The notes under the pieces are model-generated. The model worked only from the letters and a program-made list of their open reading frames with translations, did no database searches and was not told where the DNA came from. The position numbers were made by a program, and so were the translations under genes. A stretch of DNA of 10,435 nucleotides from positions 1 through 10,435 of the forward strand of contig CAMFSS010000047.1 in the NCBI GenBank assembly GCA_945983195.1, in the 5' to 3' direction. This document shows positions 1 through 6,034 of the stretch, in pieces; the first letter of the stretch is position 1; every line of letters begins with the position of its first letter. The stretch comes from an uncultured Prevotellaceae bacterium (GTDB lineage: Bacteria > Bacteroidota > Bacteroidia > Bacteroidales > Muribaculaceae).

Positions 1-1043
1 GCTCTGAATATCTCGACCTCTATGGCGGTCACGCCGTGATTTCGGTGGGACACTGCCACCCTCACTATGTCGAAGCATTGAAAAAGCAGGCTGAAACACT
101 GGGGTTCTACTCCAACTCGGTGCACAACTCGCTTCAAAAGAAGCTCGCCGAGAAGCTCGGCCGCATTTCGGGCTACGACGACTATCAGCTTTTCCTCATC
201 AACTCGGGTGCCGAGGCTAATGAGAACGCGCTGAAGCTTGCTTCGTTCCACACGGGCCGTCGCCGCGTGATTGCATTCAGCAAGGCATTCCACGGACGCA
301 CTTCACTCGCCGTTGAGGCTACCGACAATCGCAAGATTGTGTCGCCGGTCAACGACAACCACATTGTCACCTTCCTGCCGCTCGGCGACATTGATGCCGT
401 GCTTCGCGAGCTGGCTGCCGGCGACGTGGCTGCCGTGATTATTGAGGGAATACAGGGCGTTGGAGGTGTGCAGATTCCTGCCGACGACTTCCTGCGCCAG
501 CTCCGTAGCGCATGCGACGAACACGGCACTGTGCTCGTTCTCGATGAGATACAGTCGGGATATGGACGCTCCGGACGCTTCTTCGCGCACCAGTATTCAG
601 GCATTCGCCCCGACATTATCACAGTGGCAAAGGGCATTGCCAACGGTTTCCCGATGGGTGGCCTGCTCATCAGCCCGAAGTTCAAGCCCGTCTACGGTAT
701 GCTCGGCACCACTTTCGGCGGCAACCATCTGGCTTGTGCCGCAGCTATTGCCGTGCTCGACATTTTCGAGAATGAGAATCTTGTTGACAACGCCCTCAAT
801 GTGGGCAAATATCTCCTCTCTGAGTTGCGCAAGATTCAGGGAATCAAGGATGTGCGCGGTCGCGGATTGATGATTGGTCTTGAATTTGAGAAGCCAATCA
901 AGGATCTGCGCCTCCGTCTGCTCCACGAGCAGCACGTCTTCACAGGCGCAAGCGGCACCAATGTGCTCCGTCTGCTTCCGCCTCTTGTACTCACCAAAGC
1001 CGATGCCGACGAGTTCATCACACGCTTGAAGCGTGTGCTCTAA
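1..1043 (+). CDS. argD: Acetylornithine/succinylornithine aminotransferase, 5'-truncated by window edge
   Basis: PLP-dependent class III aminotransferase making N-acylornithine from the N-acylglutamate semialdehyde in arginine biosynthesis; cytoplasmic. The reading frame is open from base 3 (SEYLDLYGGHAVISVGH), so the GTG at 36 is an internal codon and the true start lies upstream of the window. Counting from that Val, NSGAEANENALKLA (57-70) is the PLP phosphate-binding region, LDEIQSGYGRSG (169-180) holds the Asp that contacts the pyridine nitrogen, and K199 in TVAKGIANGFPMGG is the expected Schiff-base lysine. About 346 residues are present; a full family member is about 375-400, so only the N-terminus is missing. 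In Bacteroides the arginine pathway is known to run through succinylated intermediates, so the natural substrate may be N-succinylornithine; the sequence here cannot decide this. It is followed by a terminator and then proC. Confidence 0.95.
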   Translation, partial: SEYLDLYGGHAVISVGHCHPHYVEALKKQAETLGFYSNSVHNSLQKKLAEKLGRISGYDDYQLFLINSGAEANENALKLASFHTGRRRVIAFSKAFHGRTSLAVEATDNRKIVSPVNDNHIVTFLPLGDIDAVLRELAAGDVAAVIIEGIQGVGGVQIPADDFLRQLRSACDEHGTVLVLDEIQSGYGRSGRFFAHQYSGIRPDIITVAKGIANGFPMGGLLISPKFKPVYGMLGTTFGGNHLACAAAIAVLDIFENENLVDNALNVGKYLLSELRKIQGIKDVRGRGLMIGLEFEKPIKDLRLRLLHEQHVFTGASGTNVLRLLPPLVLTKADADEFITRLKRVL

Positions 1044-1052
1044 ATATCATTC

Positions 1053-1102
1053 GCCGATGCCGTTGGCGCATCTCATGCTGCCACTGCATCGGCTGTTTTT
1101 TT
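1053..1102 (+). terminator. Rho-independent terminator between argD and proC
   Basis: A perfect 8-bp stem, GCCGATGC (1053-1060) with GCATCGGC (1086-1093), encloses a 25-base loop that can form an inner helix (GGC-GCA with TGC-(T)-GCC). It is followed within two bases by seven T (1096-1102). It starts 9 bases after the argD stop and ends 21 bases before the proC ATG, so it would end or attenuate argD transcripts before proC. Confidence 0.7.
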
Positions 1103-1123
1103 CAAGAAATCAACTCATTCGTT

Positions 1124-1915
1124 ATGAAAATTGCAATAATTGGAGCCGGAAACATGGGTGGGGCAATCGCACGCGGCATAGCACGCAGCAAAATGCCTGC
1201 AATCAAGTGCATCGCAGTGAGCAGCCCTAACCGCCACGGCGAGCTTGAAGCCCTGAAATCCGACTTTCCCGAAATAGTCACTACCACCAGTAATTCCACA
1301 GCGGTATGCGATGCCGATATGGTTGTAGTGGCCGTGAAGCCCTGGCTTCTCGATGAGGTGATGCACGAAATTGCCCCTTCGGTCGACTTCTCGCGACAAA
1401 TGCTTGTGTCGATTGTGGCAGGAGTGCCACTGTCGCACCTCGCTGAGTTTGCGCCGGCAGAAATAAAGCCTGCCGTGTTCCGCCTTATCCCCAACACTGC
1501 AATTGCCGTGGGCGAAAGCATGACGTTCATCGCTTCTGCAAATGCCACCGATGAGCAGATTGCCGCCGTGAGCGACATTTTCAGCCAAATGGGCAAGGTG
1601 ATGGTGGTGGAGGAGCGTCTGATGGGTGTCGGCACTGCGCTCGCTTCGTGCGGAATTGCCTATGTGATGCGGTATGTGCGTGCTGCAACTGAGGGTGGCG
1701 TGGAGCTGGGTATGCGTGCCGACGACGCAAAAAACGTGATGCTACAGACGCTTATCGGCGCAGCCCGCTTGCTTGAAGCCACCGGCAACAATCCCGAAGC
1801 CGAAATCGACAAAGTGACAACGCCGGGCGGCATTACCATTCGCGGACTCAACGCTATGGAACGCAACGGCTTCACCACAGCCGTAATCGAAGGGCTAAAA
1901 GCCTCTTGCAAATAG
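1124..1915 (+). CDS. proC: Pyrroline-5-carboxylate reductase
   Basis: Catalyses the NAD(P)H-dependent reduction of 1-pyrroline-5-carboxylate to L-proline, the last step of proline synthesis; cytoplasmic. The 263-residue length is normal for the family. The N-terminus MKIAIIGAGNMGGAIARG is the Rossmann dinucleotide-binding loop. VVVAVKPW (67-74) and RLIPNTAIAVG (120-130) are typical family segments. The C-terminal dimer domain carries the P5CR signature VTTPGGITIRGLNAMERNGF (231-250). The segment ALASCGIAYVMRY (172-184) matches the usual SGCGPAY region, with Ile where Pro is common. The ATG at 1124 fits the conserved N-terminus exactly. It lies 80 bases after argD with a terminator between them. 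The leader is A/T-rich without a Shine-Dalgarno site. I saw no TAnnTTTG promoter in the short gap, so expression probably depends partly on read-through from argD. Confidence 0.96.
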   Translation: MKIAIIGAGNMGGAIARGIARSKMPAIKCIAVSSPNRHGELEALKSDFPEIVTTTSNSTAVCDADMVVVAVKPWLLDEVMHEIAPSVDFSRQMLVSIVAGVPLSHLAEFAPAEIKPAVFRLIPNTAIAVGESMTFIASANATDEQIAAVSDIFSQMGKVMVVEERLMGVGTALASCGIAYVMRYVRAATEGGVELGMRADDAKNVMLQTLIGAARLLEATGNNPEAEIDKVTTPGGITIRGLNAMERNGFTTAVIEGLKASCK

Positions 1916-1978
1916 GTCTATTGCCCACGATGCAGAATAGCTGTTCCTTTTTTTTAACCACTAACTAAATTTCCGCTT

Positions 1979-2320
1979 ATGTCAGTCAACAAAGTTATCC
2001 TCATAGGCAACGTCGGGCGTGACCCCGACATTCGCTACTCCGGTCCCGGACAGGCAATTGCATCTTTCTCTCTCGCCACCACCGAGCGCGGATACACTGC
2101 TGCCAACGGCACTCAAGTGCCCGAACGCACCGAGTGGCACAACATTGTGATGTGGGGCAAGAATGCTGAAATCGCCGAGCGATACATTCGCAAAGGCTCG
2201 CAGCTCTACATCGAAGGGAAGTTGCGCACTCGCACCTGGGAGGACAAGAACCAAATAAAGCGCCAAGTCACCGAAATCTACGTTGACACATTCGACTTCC
2301 TCGGCCGCAAACCCGAATAA
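1979..2320 (+). CDS. ssb: Short single-stranded DNA-binding protein without C-terminal tail
   Basis: OB-fold protein that coats single-stranded DNA in replication, repair or recombination. MSVNKVILIGNVGRDPDIRY is the classic SSB start. Other hallmarks are TEWHNIVMWGKNAEIAERYI (51-70), with DNA-stacking Trp53 and Trp59, and YIEGKLRTRTWED (77-89) with Trp87. At 113 residues it ends straight after the OB fold (DFLGRKPE). Housekeeping SSBs are usually about 150-180 residues and finish with a disordered Gly/Pro/Gln-rich tail and an acidic DDDIPF-like tip that recruits partner proteins. No such tip is present here, and a normal stop codon follows. Short SSBs are known in Bacteroidota alongside a full-length one, so this is probably the accessory paralogue, but the rest of the genome is not visible. 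It lies 63 bases after proC. Confidence 0.93.
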   Translation: MSVNKVILIGNVGRDPDIRYSGPGQAIASFSLATTERGYTAANGTQVPERTEWHNIVMWGKNAEIAERYIRKGSQLYIEGKLRTRTWEDKNQIKRQVTEIYVDTFDFLGRKPE

Positions 2321-2336
2321 CATGAGGTGTGGGTAT

Positions 2337-2370
2337 AAAAAAATAATCCCCGGCATCACTGCCAGGAATC
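2337..2370 (-). terminator. Strong Rho-independent terminator reading on the minus strand
   Basis: Read on the minus strand, the arms 2370-2360 and 2355-2345 form an 11-bp stem with a 4-base GTGA loop (2359-2356). It is followed by one A and seven T (2343-2337). Three of the pairs are G-U wobbles in minus-strand RNA; read on the plus strand those positions become C-A mismatches and an A-run precedes the stem. This asymmetry fixes the direction. It ends the candidate RNA described next and could also end read-through from the merR-like gene. It is not a terminator for ssb. Confidence 0.75.
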
Positions 2371-2476
2371 GCTTACTTAATTAACCTTCTAATACCATTA
2401 ACATAAACCTAAAAACTAACGTAACGCTTGTCATCTCGACAATGATTTGTTACCTTAAAATCATTTACCATGAAAA
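2337..2476 (-). ncRNA. Candidate small structured RNA, about 140 nt, between ssb and the merR-like gene
   Basis: Minus-strand unit with a -7 box at its head and a strong terminator at its end. From 5' to 3' it contains: hairpin 1, an 8-bp perfect stem AATGATTT (2465-2458) with AAATCATT (2448-2441) and a 9-base loop; hairpin 2, TTGTC with GACAA around a 5-base loop (2442-2428, sharing two bases with hairpin 1); a GTTAC (2425-2421) that could pair with GTAAC in the loop of hairpin 1 (2453-2449) as a pseudoknot; a linker; and the terminator hairpin. The start near 2476 is inferred from the -7 box. A 20-codon open frame begins at the ATG 2471-2469 and stops at 2409. It could be a leader peptide, but its codons fall inside the hairpins. 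I do not recognise the family. It could instead be the 3' untranslated region of the merR-like gene. Confidence 0.4.
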
Positions 2477-2482
2477 CTGATG

Positions 2483-2490
2483 CAAAGGTA
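2483..2490 (-). promoter_or_regulatory. -7 box for the candidate small RNA
   Basis: On the minus strand this reads TACCTTTG followed by CA, matching the Bacteroidota -7 consensus TAnnTTTG and identical over ten bases (TACCTTTGCA) to the -7 region of the tRNA-Glu promoter in this window. No TTTG is found 19-21 bases upstream; TATG (2513-2510) is the nearest. It is therefore a half-supported promoter. Confidence 0.4.
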
Positions 2491-2567
2491 ATGGTTTTAT
2501 GTTATACAGCATAATTTTCAAGCAATATTTTTCTTACATTTAATGTTGTTTAACAAAACAAACCATT

Positions 2568-2684
2568 CCGCACATTAAACGTTACACTTTTTAACCCTCT
2601 GCGGCTTCGTGTAGTGCCAACAAAGCCTCAAACGTCAGTAAAGCTACGTATTGTTGCAGATTTAGAATTATCTCTAATGTGCGG
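2568..2684. repeat. 10-bp inverted repeat pair flanking 97 bases
   Basis: CCGCACATTA at 2568-2577 and its exact reverse complement TAATGTGCGG at 2675-2684 bracket 97 bases just downstream of the merR-like gene; the second copy ends 3 bases before that gene's stop codon. There is no clear target-site duplication outside the arms and no transposase. It may be a long-range RNA stem, a tiny element remnant or chance. The whole gap 2321-2687 otherwise holds only the candidate RNA, its promoter and its terminator. Confidence 0.35.
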
Positions 2685-2687
2685 CTT

Positions 2688-3035
2688 TCAGAAGCGGATT
2701 TTCTCGATTTCGCGCTGCATTGTGAGGAGTTGCTGGCGTACTTCGCGCAGGCGGTCGATAACTTCAATGCGCTTCGACACGTTTGTTCGGTTACGCACAA
2801 TTTCAGCCTGTGCCGCATCGAGCTTCATGCCTTTCTCTTTGACGAGGTAATAGATTAAGCGGATAGTCTCGATATCGGCAGGTGTATATAGCCTGCGGTT
2901 CGTATCGCTGCGTTTAGGCTTTATTACTGTGAATTCATTCTCCCAGTAGCGCAGTGTGGATGCCGGCAGTCCGAGAATTGCCGCAACCTCGCTTATGCGA
3001 TAGTATTTTTTGTTGAGATTATCAGTTTTTGGCAT
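2688..3035 (-). CDS. MerR-family transcriptional regulator, compact
   Basis: DNA-binding regulator of 115 residues. YYRISEVAAILGLPASTLRYWENEF (11-35) is the MerR winged helix-turn-helix; RRLYTPADIETIRLIYYLVKEKGM (47-70) is the wing and following helices. Residues about 88-113 (ending REIEKIRF) form a heptad-like helix suited to dimerisation. There is no C-terminal effector or metal-binding domain and no cysteine at all, so it is not a classical metal or redox sensor. MerR-like proteins of this size next to alaS are common in Bacteroidales; their target is not known to me. The start ATG (3035-3033) precedes a normal Lys/Asn-rich lead-in. The gene is divergent from alaS, and the 221-base gap holds a -7 box for each direction about 20 bases apart, so binding there could affect both genes. 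No T-tract terminator follows directly; the one at 2337-2370 may serve. Confidence 0.88.
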   Translation of the reverse strand: MPKTDNLNKKYYRISEVAAILGLPASTLRYWENEFTVIKPKRSDTNRRLYTPADIETIRLIYYLVKEKGMKLDAAQAEIVRNRTNVSKRIEVIDRLREVRQQLLTMQREIEKIRF

Positions 3036-3071
3036 TTTTTTTGCGATAAATCTATGATATAATCCATTACG

Positions 3072-3103
3072 TTTGCAAAAATAATATTTTCGGCGTACTT
3101 TTG
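3072..3103 (+). promoter_or_regulatory. Promoter of alaS (Bacteroidota type)
   Basis: -33 box TTTG at 3072-3075, a 20-base spacer, and -7 box TACTTTTG at 3096-3103 match the TTTG / N19-21 / TAnnTTTG consensus well. Initiation is expected near 3108-3112, giving an alaS leader of about 145 bases. The spacing is the same as in both tRNA promoters of this window. Confidence 0.65.
3076..3083 (-). promoter_or_regulatory. Possible -7 box of the merR-like gene
   Basis: The minus strand reads TATTTTTG here, a match to TAnnTTTG about 40 bases upstream of the merR-like ATG. No TTTG lies at the right distance upstream, so support is partial. The box sits inside the alaS promoter spacer, so the two promoters would compete for the same DNA. 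Confidence 0.35.
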
Positions 3104-3112
3104 TAAATTATT

Positions 3113-3151
3113 TTTCCACAAAGTTGTTTGTTAGCACAAAAAAGGTGGAAA
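3113..3151 (+). promoter_or_regulatory. Hairpin at the start of the alaS leader
   Basis: TTTCCAC (3113-3119) and GTGGAAA (3145-3151) are perfectly complementary over 7 bp with a 25-base loop, at or just after the predicted transcription start of alaS. A second small stem, TGCAA (3178-3182) with TTGCA (3188-3192), follows. They may be leader RNA structure or a dyad for a regulator. The rest of the 145-base leader shows no recognisable riboswitch or T-box. Confidence 0.3.
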
Positions 3152-3256
3152 CATAGCAGCCGCCTCACCCGCAGCACTGCAAAACCGTTGCACCGGGCAG
3201 GCAGCCGATGAAGAGAAAAATAAACTTGACACAAAACAATAATTTGTATAACACGT

Positions 3257-5878
3257 ATGCTTACAGCAAAAGAAGTAAGAGAATCATTCAAGGATTTCTT
3301 CCGCAGCAAAGGCCACACAATTGTGCCATCTGCACCGATGGTCATCAAAGATGACCCAACACTTATGTTCACCAACGCAGGTATGAATCAGTTCAAGGAC
3401 ATTATTCTTGGCAACGTCGCGGCGAAGTTCAAGCGAGCGGCCGATTCGCAGAAGTGCTTGCGCGTGAGCGGTAAGCATAACGACCTTGAAGAGGTAGGAC
3501 TCGACACCTATCACCACACCATGTTTGAGATGCTGGGCAACTGGTCGTTTGGCGACTATTTCAAGAAGGAAGCCATCGACTGGGCTTGGGAGTATCTTGT
3601 CGATGTGCTCAAGCTGAATCCCGAGCACCTCTATGCCACAGTATTTGAAGGATATGCACCCGAAGGACTGGAGCGCGACAACGAGGCCGCAAGCTACTGG
3701 GAGAAGCATCTCCCTGCCGACCATATCATCAACGGTAACCGCCACGACAACTTCTGGGAAATGGGCGATACAGGACCGTGCGGTCCATGCTCAGAGATTC
3801 ACATCGACCTCCGCAGCGAGGCTGAGCGCGCAGCAAAGCCCGGGCGCGAACTTGTGAACGCCAGCCACCCGCAAGTGATTGAAATATGGAATCTTGTGTT
3901 CATGCAATACAACCGCAAGGCCGACGGCTCGCTTGAGCCGCTGCCAGCCAAGGTGATTGACACCGGCATGGGCTTTGAGCGTCTGTGCATGGCTCTGCAA
4001 GGCAAGCAGTCGAACTACGACACCGACGTGTTCCAGCCGCTTATCGGCAAGGTTGGAGAAATTGCAGGCAAGAAGTACGGCGACGACGTACACACCGATG
4101 TGGCAATGCGCGTTATTGCCGACCATGTGCGCACCATCGCTTTCTCGATTGCCGACAACCAGCTCCCGTCGAATGCAAAGGCTGGCTATGTGATTCGCCG
4201 TATCCTGCGCCGTGCCGTGCGCTACGGCTACACATTCCTCAACCTCAAGAGCGCATTCATGTATCAGCTTATCGACACACTTATCGAGTCGATGGGCGAA
4301 GCATATCCCGAGCTTGTTGCTTCGAGCGACCTCATCAAGAAGGTTATCAAGGAGGAGGAAGAATCGTTCCTCCGCACGCTTGAAACCGGAATGAAGCTCA
4401 TTGAGAAGATTATGGCAGACACCAAGGCAGCAGGAAAGACTCAAATCGGCGGCAAAGACGCATTTGTGCTCTACGACACCTACGGCTTCCCTCTCGACCT
4501 TACCGAGCTTATTCTCAAGGAGAACGGAATGACTGCCGACATCGACGGATTCAACGCCGAAATGCAGAAGCAGAAGGAGCGTGCACGCAACGCCGCTGCT
4601 GTGGAAACTACCGACTGGGTCACTCTGAAAGAGGGTGAAACCGAATTCGTGGGCTACGACCTCGAAGAAATCGACACTGAGATACTCCGTTACCGCAAGG
4701 TGAAGCAGAAGAATCACGAATTTTATCAGGTGGTGCTTGCGCAGACCCCATTCTACGCCGAAATGGGAGGCCAGGTAGGCGACAAGGGTGTGCTCATCTG
4801 CGGCGACGACACAGTGGAGGTTGTCGACACCAAGCGCGAGAACAATCTACCGGTGCACATCGTGAAGCGTCTGCCAAAGGATGTGACCGAACCTGTCCAT
4901 GCAGCAATCAACAAGGAGGCTCGCCAGGCTATCTGCTGCAACCACTCAGCCACACACCTTTTGCACGAAGCTCTGCGCGAAGTGCTCGGAACGCACGTGG
5001 AGCAGAAAGGCTCATTCGTCAACGACGACCTGCTGCGCTTCGACTTCTCGCACTTCCAGAAGCTGACACCCGAGGAAATACGCCAAGTGGAGGCTATCGC
5101 CAACCTCAATGTTCGTGCAGCCATTGAGCGTTGCGAATACCGCAATGTGCAAATTGCCGAATCTAAGGAAATGGGTGCAATGGCTCTCTTCGGCGAGAAA
5201 TATGGCGATGAAGTTCGCGTAATCAAATACGGCTCATCAGTGGAGCTATGCGGTGGAACCCATGTGAAGAACACCGGCAACATCGGCATGATAAAGATTG
5301 TGTCGGAGAGCAGCATTGCAGCCGGAATACGCCGCATTGAGGCTATCACAGGCGCACGCGTGGAGAAGACAATTTACGACTTTGAGGACACATTGAAGCA
5401 AATCAGCTCGCTTCTGAACAACACCCCCAACGTGATTGGCGCACTCCAGAAGTCGATTGCCGAGAATGCCGACCTTCGCAAGCAAGCCGAAGAATTCTTG
5501 CAGGAGCGTGTGAAGAACCTCAAGAATGAGCTTATTGCCAAGGCTGTGAAGAAGAATGGCATCAACATTGTGGAATGCCGTGGCATACGCATTGCCGAGG
5601 TGGTGCGTGGCGTGGCATTTGCCGTGAAAGCCGAGTGCCCGGAGGACACAGTGTTTGTTGCAGCCACACAGGAGACCGGCAAGCCGATGCTTACGCTACT
5701 TATCAGCGACAATCTTGTGAAAGACGGCATGAATGCCTCGAAAGTGGTACGCGAAGCTGCCAAGTTGATTCAAGGTGGCGGTGGCGGACAGCCGCACTTC
5801 GCCCAGGCTGGAGGAAAGAACCCCGACGGTCTTTCGGCTGCCTTCGACAAGATGCTCGAACTGCTTGGCTTAGCATAA
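3257..5878 (+). CDS. alaS: Alanyl-tRNA synthetase
   Basis: Class II aminoacyl-tRNA synthetase that charges tRNA-Ala and hydrolyses mischarged Ser- or Gly-tRNA-Ala; cytoplasmic. At 873 residues it is full length. The catalytic domain begins with the usual FRSKGHTIVPSAP and MFTNAGMNQFKD, has RVSGKHNDLEEVG and FEMLGNWSFGDYF, then GDTGPCGPCSEIH (170-182) and the motif-3 region DTGMGFERL (235-243). The editing domain carries the metal-binding HxxxH (His563, His567) and CGGTH (Cys665, His669), offset by one from the E. coli residues. The C-terminal DHHA1-type domain contains the glycine-rich QGGGGGQPHFAQAGG (from 839). The ATG at 3257 matches the conserved MLTAKEVRESFKDFF start; the leader just before it is A/T-rich and lacks a Shine-Dalgarno site. 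All key residues are present. It is followed by a strong hairpin and the tRNA-Glu gene. Confidence 0.98.
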   Translation: MLTAKEVRESFKDFFRSKGHTIVPSAPMVIKDDPTLMFTNAGMNQFKDIILGNVAAKFKRAADSQKCLRVSGKHNDLEEVGLDTYHHTMFEMLGNWSFGDYFKKEAIDWAWEYLVDVLKLNPEHLYATVFEGYAPEGLERDNEAASYWEKHLPADHIINGNRHDNFWEMGDTGPCGPCSEIHIDLRSEAERAAKPGRELVNASHPQVIEIWNLVFMQYNRKADGSLEPLPAKVIDTGMGFERLCMALQGKQSNYDTDVFQPLIGKVGEIAGKKYGDDVHTDVAMRVIADHVRTIAFSIADNQLPSNAKAGYVIRRILRRAVRYGYTFLNLKSAFMYQLIDTLIESMGEAYPELVASSDLIKKVIKEEEESFLRTLETGMKLIEKIMADTKAAGKTQIGGKDAFVLYDTYGFPLDLTELILKENGMTADIDGFNAEMQKQKERARNAAAVETTDWVTLKEGETEFVGYDLEEIDTEILRYRKVKQKNHEFYQVVLAQTPFYAEMGGQVGDKGVLICGDDTVEVVDTKRENNLPVHIVKRLPKDVTEPVHAAINKEARQAICCNHSATHLLHEALREVLGTHVEQKGSFVNDDLLRFDFSHFQKLTPEEIRQVEAIANLNVRAAIERCEYRNVQIAESKEMGAMALFGEKYGDEVRVIKYGSSVELCGGTHVKNTGNIGMIKIVSESSIAAGIRRIEAITGARVEKTIYDFEDTLKQISSLLNNTPNVIGALQKSIAENADLRKQAEEFLQERVKNLKNELIAKAVKKNGINIVECRGIRIAEVVRGVAFAVKAECPEDTVFVAATQETGKPMLTLLISDNLVKDGMNASKVVREAAKLIQGGGGGQPHFAQAGGKNPDGLSAAFDKMLELLGLA

Positions 5879-5888
5879 AAAAGACTAT

Positions 5889-5930
5889 CCGCTGTGCGGA
5901 AGCCACAAGATGCTTTCGCACAGCGGTTTA
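5889..5930 (+). terminator. 15-bp hairpin after alaS, probable terminator with a weak T-tract
   Basis: CCGCTGTGCG (5889-5898) and CGCACAGCGG (5917-5926) form a perfect 10-bp stem, extended inward by GAAGC with GCTTT (one G-U pair) to 15 bp around an 8-base loop. Only three T follow directly (5927-5929), so it may end transcription inefficiently or protect the 3' end of alaS mRNA. The G-U pair becomes C-A on the other strand, which favours the plus direction. Confidence 0.6.
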
Positions 5931-5959
5931 GAATAGCGAGCTGCAAGGTTTTGGAATTT

Positions 5960-5983
5960 TTTTCGCAAAAAACATGGCGAAAA
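5960..5983. repeat. Dyad abutting the -33 box of the tRNA-Glu promoter
   Basis: TTTTCGC (5960-5966) and GCGAAAA (5977-5983) are a perfect 7-bp inverted repeat with a 10-base centre, ending at the base before the -33 TTTG. A similar dyad with different arm sequence occupies the same position before the tRNA-Gly gene (10274-10298). It may be an operator, an upstream promoter element or an RNA hairpin; the sequence alone does not decide. Confidence 0.5.
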
Positions 5984-6015
5984 TTTGCAGGAATGAAAAA
6001 TTGTTCTTACCTTTG
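5984..6015 (+). promoter_or_regulatory. Promoter of tRNA-Glu
   Basis: -33 box TTTG (5984-5987), a 20-base spacer and -7 box TACCTTTG (6008-6015). The -33 region extends as TTTGCAGGAA, and GCAAAAACGAAA follows the -7 box at 6020-6031. Both extensions recur at the tRNA-Gly promoter. The -7 box overlaps a palindrome, TTTGCA-G-TGCAAA (6012-6024). The predicted start near 6021 leaves a leader of about 14 bases before the mature tRNA. Confidence 0.75.
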
Positions 6016-6034
6016 CAGTGCAAAAACGAAAAAT

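Noticed and set aside
36..38. GTG at 36 as the argD start
   Set aside because: The frame is open upstream to base 3 and encodes conserved family sequence (EYLDLYGGHAV), so the gene begins before the window.
185..685. Antisense open frames within argD
   Set aside because: Same reason: shadows of a high-bias conserved gene, with Arg/Ser-rich unnatural composition.
1918..1955. CTATT / AATAG stem and an 8-T run after proC as a terminator
   Set aside because: The stem is 5 bp, A/T-rich, and ends 7 bases before the T-run; too weak to call. The T-run is real but unexplained.
2470..2514. Fourteen-codon plus-strand frame starting at ATG 2470
   Set aside because: Very short, no promoter, and it overlaps the minus-strand -7 box; no support as a gene.
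2591..2687. Open frame continuing past the merR-like stop in another frame (ending LALHEAAEG), as a frameshifted C-terminal extension or small protein
   Set aside because: The MerR protein is already of normal length, no start codon lies in the stretch, and its codons (TTA, ATA, CTA, TTG) are unlike the neighbouring genes. Likely chance.
3226..3252. TTGACA and TATAAC before alaS, resembling an E. coli sigma-70 promoter
   Set aside because: The spacer is only 15 bases, initiation would fall at the start codon, and this phylum uses TTTG / TAnnTTTG promoters; a good one lies at 3072-3103.
3791..4717. Long open frame antisense to alaS (308 codons)
   Set aside because: alaS is unambiguous over this span; the antisense frame has no domain, promoter or natural composition and arises from codon bias of the sense gene.
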